Shown: piece by piece, positions 56,301-64,000 of the stretch | Numbering within the stretch: the stretch's first letter is position 1 | How the letters are laid out: each line of letters starts with the position of its first letter | NCBI RefSeq assembly: GCF_030272615.1 | Contig: NC_081405.1 | Location: forward strand, 473,958,008 to 474,022,007 | Source: Cryptomeria japonica | Taxonomy: Eukaryota; Streptophyta; Pinopsida; Cupressales; Cupressaceae | Length of the DNA stretch: 64,000 nt | Direction of reading: 5' to 3' | Made by a program: the position numbers and the translations under genes | The notes under the pieces: model-generated | Seen by the model: only the letters and a program-made list of their open reading frames with translations | Told to the model about the DNA's origin: nothing | The model's database searches: none

Positions 56301-56990
56301 AGGGCTACAATTTTAAGTTTTGCTGACACTATAGGGTCTTCACTAATGTATAATAACATGAGTAATATTTTGGAAATGTGGAATGAGTTAAATGGGGACA
56401 AGGCTATTTTAATGCCTATTTTTGATAAATGGAGACCCAGAGAATAGGATATAGAACTTATTTGTGTATCCTATGATGAGGCAGGGGTTGACCCCATTAG
56501 TAAATCTACCAATGATATGACAAAGGATTTAGTAAAGTTCGTAGAAGGAGTGGATAATGCAGATAGAAAGATCAACTTGTACAAGAAAGAGTACACCAAT
56601 CAAGTTTTTGAATTACTCCCAGGAGGTTTTGTTAGCCCAACCCAATTAAAGGATAAACAAATATGGCTTAAGGAATTAGAAGCCAAATTGTCACTAAGAA
56701 TAAAAGGAATTATTAAATCAGAGGATACCTCCATATTTGTCAAAACAATTGAGGAGATTGAGAAAATCAAATCTCATTATGGTTTTCTGAATTCAGAGAT
56801 CAATAAAATGAGGAATTCTTGGAAAAGATTAGCCAAGACAAAAGAAAAAGTGATTAACTTCTCATGGCCTACTGATGAGGTGTATCAGGAATGGACAAGA
56901 AAATATGCAGTGCTTGATGTGGAGCAGTTAGAAAATGTTGCAATAGAACAACAAGTGGAAGAAGCCGCGGATGTTGAAAGAGACTTGTAA
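53391..56990 (+). pseudogene. Long gene of unknown family (about 1,200 codons, lightly damaged)
   Basis: MVPKREFSRKVNYQERAIYD opens at 53391. Two frameshifts (near 53595 and 54590) and about seven in-frame stops, mostly TAG, are the only breaks before TAA? no: the frame ends in TAA-free TTG-TAA context at 56988-56990. N-terminal region to 54821: hydrophobic globular blocks such as PRVFMDVDLLTQIVHYYD, EINNEEFRNAFGLSEF, GLYWSLCQILGED, GKVDRPFGWYSLLMHL and FGWYSLLMHLFLFKGGDY. Middle: STSKGKRKIQDVIDI, a nuclear-signal-like basic stretch near 55170-55200. C-terminal: acidic, then coiled coil (55960-56095), a Pro/Ser linker (56110-56240) and more helix. No enzyme motif recognised. The size and plan resemble the second genes at 7697-11053 and 28921-32123, so a retrotransposon origin is likely, but I found no LTR pair around it. 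Confidence 0.65.
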
Positions 56991-59711
56991 CCACATTTGA
57001 AAAGGTTTTGTAACTTCTTCTTAAGAAGTAATGATTGTAACAAACTCTCCTAGGAAAGTCCAAAGCTATGTGTGCATCCATATTATTATAAATGGATACC
57101 AAGACTAGTAAAGGAAGGATCGCAAGGAAATCTAAGAAAATGCTTTAGAAATTTATTTGAGCCTTTTTTGAGTTTTGATGGAGAATATTCAAATGTTTTT
57201 GTAATACTTTCAAAAGAAATATCAATACACAAACCATTGGTTTTGAATTTAAACTTTGTGTTGTCTTCAAGTATGTTTGCAAATGTTTACTGTTTCATTT
57301 TGAGTAATCTAGGGTTATTTCTTTTGAATATGGGTTGTAAGGCAACTTTTAGTAGATGTGCTTCTTAGCTTTTCTCTTCAGGAGGGGAATTAAATATGCA
57401 AGAATCATTTCTACCAGTAAATTCTTTGTGGGATACTTTCAATTTTTGATGAACACAGTTTAGTTTGGTACGAATAAATTCTTATGTGTGTCAGGCATGT
57501 ATAGGGATCTACAAAAGTCAAACTGATAGGATGTGTGGAGATATTTGATTGTGGAAGTATTGTTTGAACTTAGATGACTCTCTGACCTTGGATAAGGCAT
57601 TGGTGTAGATCAAGGTTGTCTATTACATATCTTGTAGATCAATACTAAACATGAGTACAAGTTTCATTTCTTTGTTTCAGTTGATTTTAAGGTGATAAGA
57701 TCCATTGGTTTTCAGACTGGTTTGCTATGGATTTATTTTTTAAAAGTGTGAATTCAGTTCACAAAGATATACCCGCCTAAACTTTGGACAGGTTTGAAGT
57801 GTAGAAGGTTAATCAAACCTTGTCATATGTTGTCCTGAAAGTTTCCTTCTCTTTAATCTCTCTTCTACATACAGAGTTTATCATATCACTATAAGGATTT
57901 TAAAGGGAATTAGATTTTGAGAGAAACACTCTTGATTAATTAGATTCAACATGTGGGGTGAAATGTGGCTCCCATAAGGGTTGAGCCCAACATGCATAAA
58001 GCAACAAGAATAATGATAGTTATGACATCACATTAAGTGCGAGCTTCTTGGTGGAAATCATGCAATAATCCTTTAACCCTTTCCCATGGTAATCATAATA
58101 AATGAGTGCATGTTTCTCATGACAATAGGCTGATGACAATATGCAAATCATAACTATCATTACCATCCTACTGTCAGGAGTAAGAAATGCTCATTTACGG
58201 GGATCATCATACAAAATGGGCAAGAAAAGATACACCGTTACCATGAAGAAGGTATGAATACTAGTAGTAGTATAGAGAGCATGAAAAAATAGGAAAATAA
58301 AAGTCATTGTGTACAACCTTTAAAGTGCAGGTCCAAAAAAGGGATAGTGACAGTATCAAGCAATGAAAGAAAGATAGGTTGTAGCCATGTCAAAGTACAG
58401 AAGATGAGGTACATTAGTGGTATTTAGTAGCCCTTTTATAGATATAGAAATCCATCTCAAAGAACAGAGGATTCAATGATTTAGGGCATCAATGACACAT
58501 GAAAGAAAGCAACCATAAAGGTTACATCGTGATAAAAAGAGATCATTTATAGTCAGTCTAAGAAGACAGTTAGGGAGTCACAGTCATTGCATGATAGTGA
58601 AAGCTACAATAGTACAAACACAAGCATCATAGTTAATTCAAGGTAGACTCAAAACAATGATAATGATAGAGTTTTTAAGCACAATCACCATGATGTATAT
58701 CTCATAGGTATGCAAGGGATTGTCAAAACGAGGCCAAAGTAAAGATCACCATACTATCAAGTTGCCATTGTGTAGATATTGACAAAGCACACAGTAAAAT
58801 TTTTTGCAAATTAGAGTAGTGACAAAGGGTAATGGAAAATGTTCACTATCGAAAGACAATCAATAAGATAGAGTCATTACAAAATCCAAATGAAGACAGT
58901 GATATCTCTATCACATGCTATGATTACAGAGCCATTGCCTTAATCATTATAGTGCCTATAGCTTCATCAAAAAATAGTGATAATATCCATTGTCCATAGA
59001 ACCAAAGGCATACAGAATAGGACTATGGAAAATGAAAGAAGAGAAGTATCTATACCATCAAGAATAGTGTGCAGTAACATAGTTATTTTCTTTAAAATCA
59101 TAGTCATAAGCTACATGAATCCAAAGATAGACATAAATCCCATGTCATAGAGAATAACATCACAATCCATTCAAGTAATCAACTCAATAAGCAGTTAATA
59201 ATGGCAAGTTGTCATAGCAATGTATAGAGCATCTATCACAAAGAAAATGCTAAGTCTTAACAACTAAAGAAAATAGCAATCCTTATGCCTCTAATACAGT
59301 CTTCTAGTGAAAGCCTTAACAACTTCAAGCCACAAAGATACCCATATCATAGAGAAAAAAATAAAAACATTCATGGGTATGGATTAAAAAATCCTTGTCA
59401 ATACAACAACATAAGCTTGTCTCAATATAAAGACCATGAGCTTAGCTCAAAAGGACAGTAACCAGAGCATATTCATGAAGGCAGCCAAATGCACAAAGAA
59501 AAGTCATAGTCCTAGGGGAAACTAAAAAATCATAGCTATATGACATAGCACTACAAGAAGACAGTCCCAGCTAGCCTTCAAAGAAATCAATGCAAAGATC
59601 AGCCCTAAGGGTATCCCTCTCATAGTCATAGTCAAGTAGATTTTGACAATCAAAATCATGACGGTGAATCAGTTTTCAAGAAAGACAGTAAGAAAATCAT
59701 ACAGATACTAG
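56991..59711. other. No gene seen; retroelement-like noncoding text
   Basis: 57000-57960 is AT-rich, and the frame at 57072-57368 is not supported. Near 57945-57990 GTGGGGTGAAATGTGGCTCCC resembles a PPT-LTR junction, but no partner was found. 58000-59700 is built from CATAGTCA/ATCATAG-like words, like the 60807-61250 stretch on the other side of the LTR, which suggests the LTR landed inside one repeat. Confidence 0.4.
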
Positions 59712-60806
59712 TGTCGACTTGAATTTCATCATCAAAATACTACCTGCAACATATTAGCTTCACAAAATACAAAGGAATTACTACAAGAAATCCAAACTCA
59801 ACCAATGAAACTACATGAAATGAATATAAAATAAAAACATTATTACCCTCATGATTTAAGTCTCATTGTGTCCTAACTCCATTGTTCCTAGTTGCAGATG
59901 ATTTTCTCTCAAACAAGCACTGGTAGCTTCCAAGATGGCATATGAAGAATGGACTAATAACTAATACTATGATATGCAATACAAATGATTTAAAGGTAAA
60001 TGCTTATGCTAAATAAGAAATGCTAAATTGTTAATTGCTTCAAGATAAAACTCACAGATGCATAAGTTTTTCTCAAATTGTTAACTTGAAGACTAACTCT
60101 TTCTCAACTCAAACTCCTACTTTTATAGACTTTTAAGAGGATAAGATGATGTGTCATAGATCAACGGTCATGATCAGATCTGCAAATTTGGATGGTTGTG
60201 AGCAAAGGTGAAGGTTGAGAGAAATGGGGAAGGAGAAGACAAGTGTCACTCATCTCACCTTGACTAGGTTGCTGACTGAGGGAATCTAGGGATGGTTAGA
60301 GAAGATTTAGGCATGAGAGAACAAGTGGAATCAAGTCCTTCCTAAGATGTAGGGATGTTGGAGAGAATATAGAAGAAGGTTAAGAAATATGTATACGTAC
60401 ACAATATTTCATTTATTTTGGAAGTTAGAGATAAGTGGCTAATAAATGTTTTATTGATTTTAATTTTGTTGAATTAATTTAGCCACATGATGGATGATTT
60501 GGCAAAGGAAAGATGAAGTGGAGATGGAAGATGAGTTGGAAATGAGATTAAATAATTAAGATTATTTAATATTTGAGACTATAGGATAGAAGAATAACCA
60601 TTAAATATTAGATATTTAATTAATTGATTAGAAGAAAAGGATAAGTGAATTAATTAATAAAATGTTTCAATTAAATTAATTAATAGAAGGACATGAAATG
60701 AATTAAATAAATTAATCTTTTCAAATTAACTATTTAATAGAAGAATAAATCTTAAATAAATAAAAATATTTATTTAATCGCTCATAGCCATTTTTATGTG
60801 TATACA
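59712..60806 (-). mobile_element. LTR, probably solo; inverted copy of the 13584 LTR
   Basis: The plus strand starts TGTCGACTTGAATTTC and ends TGTGTATACA, the reverse complement of 13584-14725 along its length. TATAAAAG lies on the minus strand at 60120-60127. No PPT or coding interior adjoins. GATAC (59704-59708) and TATAC (60807-60811) could be a target-site duplication with one mismatch, if the LTR ends a few bases further out. Confidence 0.75.
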
Positions 60807-62312
60807 TATACAAGATAGAAGATCAATCAAAACATTATGGGCACACTATGAGGTATAAGGAGGATGGTCTTATAACCCTAAAGATTGAGATAACCCTCAT
60901 AGAATTGACAACAATGAAGTTTGATTTTAGACCTAAAGGTCATGGTAGCAGTTGTAGCAACCAATGATGAAAAGGACAGTAAACAACATGCAAATACTTC
61001 TGAAATGATATAAAAGCTTGAGGTTACACACAAAACCATGGAATATAGTCAAGGTTATAATATGTATATCTGTAAGAGGAAAAGGCCCTTGGGTATCAAT
61101 GAACAAAACCCTACAATAGTCTTCAAGTAATCACTGCAATGCATGTACAGTCAAAAGCTTCACGAAACATAGTCATATGATTATATAAAAAGCAATAATG
61201 GATGCAATAAGGTCATTTTTTCATAATATTGGCAATGTGGAAATATCTTTGCGATGAAACAACATATCTTCTATTTTCAAGGGCATAAGCATCAATAGCA
61301 TGAGATTTTAAATCATAATGCATAAATCTCCAAAATTAACTTACCAAGCTCGGATCTACTCTACACAAGATCACAAAAAATCTTCTGATAAAGCTTCCAG
61401 AAACACTCTGATGGCAACAACTTGGCTTCTTAATGAAGCTTTGTATTACAATGAAATGAAACAATCTTTTGTTTAGGTTTTTTTTTAATCCTAAAATGTC
61501 GATAAGCATAAATCATTTTTTCCCTTTTTTTTATTAAAATGCAATGTCACTAATTCTTCATGTGGGCTAAGACTTCTATGTCTTATGCCTTGTATTTATT
61601 TTGTTTTTGCTCCATATATGCCTTAATGGAGTCTTTATGACCTTAGGTCAAACCATTTATAAATTTTGCATTTTTGTTTGAAATGTAAAGCACTTTGATA
61701 AGTGATATTTTATAAATCACTAAATCAATTTGCTATTTTAAATGCAAAATGGAGCAATAGCAATGTATACGTAACCATGCTTTCATGATAAGCTTTTATA
61801 AGTTTTGCAAGCTTATAGGGTTAGTTGAAAGAGGTTTGCCTACATTGGGAGAGTATATAGGGGCTTTTATTTTCTTTTTTAGAGAGTTGGAGAGTATTTA
61901 GGAGATGGTTTTGCATGCCTTAATGATTGACAAGGTCAATTTTGACTTTTTCCATAATGGGAGCTCTTGTGGAGAAGTTTTAGTAACTATTTTTTAGGCT
62001 TTTTGGAGGCATCTAATCCCAGTTTGTTTTTTTATATTAAAAGAAGCCAAAAAAAAGGGGGCTGACCTAGATATAGTCACATTAACAACAGACAAGCAAC
62101 TGTTAGCAGAGAAACAACAAAATCACAACCTCCTAAAACTTTAAAATTTCTACCCATATTAACATAGTTTAAAAGAGTCATAGTAAACCATAAAATATGC
62201 CACATAGGGATAAAGATAAACAAGTCCAAGATTATCCAGCAAGCAATATAACCATAACTATAACCAATAAGGCCATGAAAGCCATTCAAAAACTCAAAAA
62301 ACCACCTAGTAG
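60807..62312. other. No gene seen
   Basis: AT-rich, with CATAGTCA-like words to about 61250 and T-rich tracts near 61480-61540. The minus frame at 62077-62319 is hydrophobic but lies beyond the stop of the next gene and shows no family motif. Confidence 0.4.
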
Positions 62313-63992
62313 CTAACATCCGTAATTCCTTTCGCCATGACTCATCTTGGGTAGGAGCCTCCTAGCCCACTCCTTAGTGATAAATTTGAAGAGGTATTTA
62401 TAGTCCTCTTCCTCCTTTTTACCTTTCTGGGTATTTTCCTGCAAAAGACACAGAGTGGTTGCAGAACTGTGCATGACATTCGGTGCGAATTTGGTGACCT
62501 TTTGCGGTCTTTTTTCAGCGACATTTGCTCTACTAGAAATTTCCTGCACTTGCTCATTCATTGCATCCACTTTCTTCTCTAGATCTAGCAGCTTACCATC
62601 TACTTCCTCCTTGCTATTGCTATATTCCTCAATGATCGCCATTTTCTCAAACCTGAGGGTAGGGCAAGGGGAATTGGCCCAAGACTTGGGATCAACACCT
62701 GGGATCCTAGGGTTTTTAGGGCTATTGGAATGGGGGGCCGAGGTAGAGTGAGATGGGGCCCCATTATCAAAGGGTTTAATCCTTGTATCATGGGAAGAGA
62801 AGGGGTCCTTAAAGGATTTCTCTTTTTCAGGGGGCTTGGACGCCAGTCTCATAGAGCGATGGGGAGTGTTGGCTTCATCAATGGTCTCCACATCAGAGTC
62901 AGTTTCTTAGATTCAAATGGTTTTGAATCCTTTGAGTGGAAAGCATGCTTCTTGAATTTCTTTCTGGAGGATCCAAGATCGAGAAGGAGAGTAGGGCTTT
63001 TTTCAGGGTTTGCAACAGTCTTGGGTGGGGACTGGTTTTCTGGCACATTTTGAACCAAAATCATGCGAGGGGGAGCAAAGGGCCAGATGGAAGTTATACA
63101 GATGAAAGATAAGGCCTTGGTGGAGAATGGTATAATCCTTGTTTTTCTTCTTATCCTCAACAACAACTGTCATGTTAGTAGCCATAGAGTGCAATAGATA
63201 AAAAGGATTAGAAATAAGGTCCCTATTTCTAAGATGATTAAGAAAAGGGAGGTGGTAGTAATAGAAAACCCCATACCACCCTTCAAGAGTGAAATATTTC
63301 ATAATGATGTAGCACACCTTGTCTCATGGTGATGGAAGATCCTCACAATTGAATGCTCTAGCATGCTTCACAGGGTTCTCTCCTTCGCAAAAAAATTGGT
63401 TCAGACTAGTGGTGTCCGAGATACGACTCTTCTTTTTCCATTTTTGGCAATCCATGGAAAGTCTTGTTGCCTGAGCTATGACCTCCTCATTCACTTGAAA
63501 AAAAATGCCACCCATAGTGACCCTTCTATCCTTCTAAGAAGCCACAAACTATTTAGACAGTCTCTCATCATTTCCTTTCATGCTCTCCATGAACTTATCA
63601 ATTCCTCCATCCAAGCACACAAACCAAACCATCGACCTAGCTTTGAAATCATCTATTTTATCTGGTTCAAGTCTTAGTCTATCATCCCCCATTATCATTT
63701 CCTCTAGCTTAGAAAAGAGAAGCACGCTAAGAAGAGAACAAAGTTGCTTAATAGCCAAAGAAGAGTCCAGACGCAGACCTAGAAATTTTTTATATAAACC
63801 AATGTAATAATCATCATGATTATTACAAGTAGCGTTTGAGAAGATCTCCCAAGGCCAAGATCCATTCCACTCATGTGAACCATCAATCCACCCAATCTGA
63901 CTTAGCTGAGACAAGCTATTTCCTTCATGACTACCAATGTCATTAGATCGAATGATTAAAAAAAATTGCCTTTTCCAATATCGGTACTCCAA
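62313..63992 (-). pseudogene. Decayed gene of a further unknown retroelement family
   Basis: One minus-strand frame from 63992 (possibly extending beyond the window) to 62313, broken by a handful of stops (for example 63549, 63324, 63003 and near 62915) but with no frameshift needed. N-terminal: KFMESMKGNDERLSK, then MGGIFFQVNEEVIAQATRLS (63513-63456). Middle: YIIMKYFTLEGWYGVFYYYH, PFLNHLRNRDLISNPFYLL and ILHQGLIFHLYNFHL (63310-63080). C-terminal: a Ser/Pro/Lys linker with PHRSMRLASKPPEKEKSF, then a coiled coil (about 62650-62500). The globular-then-coiled-coil plan and the GGIFFQVNEEVIAQAT module resemble the other second genes. Function unknown. Confidence 0.6.
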
Positions 63993-64000
63993 AAGTAGAT

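Noticed and set aside
57945-57995. Possible PPT-LTR junction (GTGGGGTGAAA then TGTGGCTCCC)
   Set aside because: No second copy of the putative LTR and no PBS or TSD found in the window.

Overview
The window looks like intergenic heterochromatin from a large, repeat-rich seed-plant genome. A conifer or other gymnosperm is the best guess: it is AT-rich, I see no host gene, tRNA or rRNA, and essentially every recognisable coding trace belongs to an LTR retrotransposon or to a gene carried by one. The organism call is inference from repeat style, not from a marker gene. Domain calls were made by eye from translated motifs.

Layout. (1) 1-3872: an old retroelement 3' region with an antisense plant-mobile-domain (PMD) fragment at 3336-3843. 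(2) 3873-14725: a plus-strand Ty3/gypsy relic (gag C-terminus, aspartic protease, G-patch, 3' LTR at 13584-14725), split by a complete element at 4789-12448 (LTRs, PBS, PPT, TSD ACATG). (3) 14805-16026: a solo LTR with TSD GTATA. (4) About 16032-17402: the edge of another minus-strand Ty3 LTR. (5) 18783-50683: a very large minus-strand Ty3/gypsy element, probably of the Tat/Ogre group, with LTRs at 18783-20059 and 49483-50683. Running right to left it carries gag, protease, RT, RNase H, a second RNase H, integrase and an antisense PMD gene. Two younger elements interrupt it: 27718-35150 (TSD CATAA, inserted inside the RT YVDD motif) and 36269-43249 (TSD GTACT, gag only). (6) 50684-59711: a degenerate motif array followed by a nearly readable 1,200-codon gene of unknown family (53391-56990). 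(7) 59712-60806: an LTR that is the reverse complement of the 13584 LTR. (8) 62313-63992: a minus-strand decayed gene of a further unknown family.

Most interesting point. The elements at 4789-12448 and 27718-35150 belong to one non-autonomous class. Each has an initiator-Met-tRNA-type PBS, LTRs with Copia-like motifs, a gag-like protein with four zinc knuckles (several decayed) and no RT or integrase. Each also carries a second gene of about 1,070-1,120 codons that is visibly homologous between them and has no domain I recognise. A short module of this gene (G-hydrophobic-x-V/I-T/N-x-E-x-I-x-x-A/V-T-x-L) also appears in the 62-64 kb gene and, more weakly, in the 53.4-57.0 kb gene. These may form one superfamily of retrotransposon-borne genes. 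All of them decay in the same way: in-frame TAG/TAA/TGA where Gln, Arg or Trp is expected, and Cys or His changed to Tyr, which fits deamination of methylated cytosine in silenced DNA.
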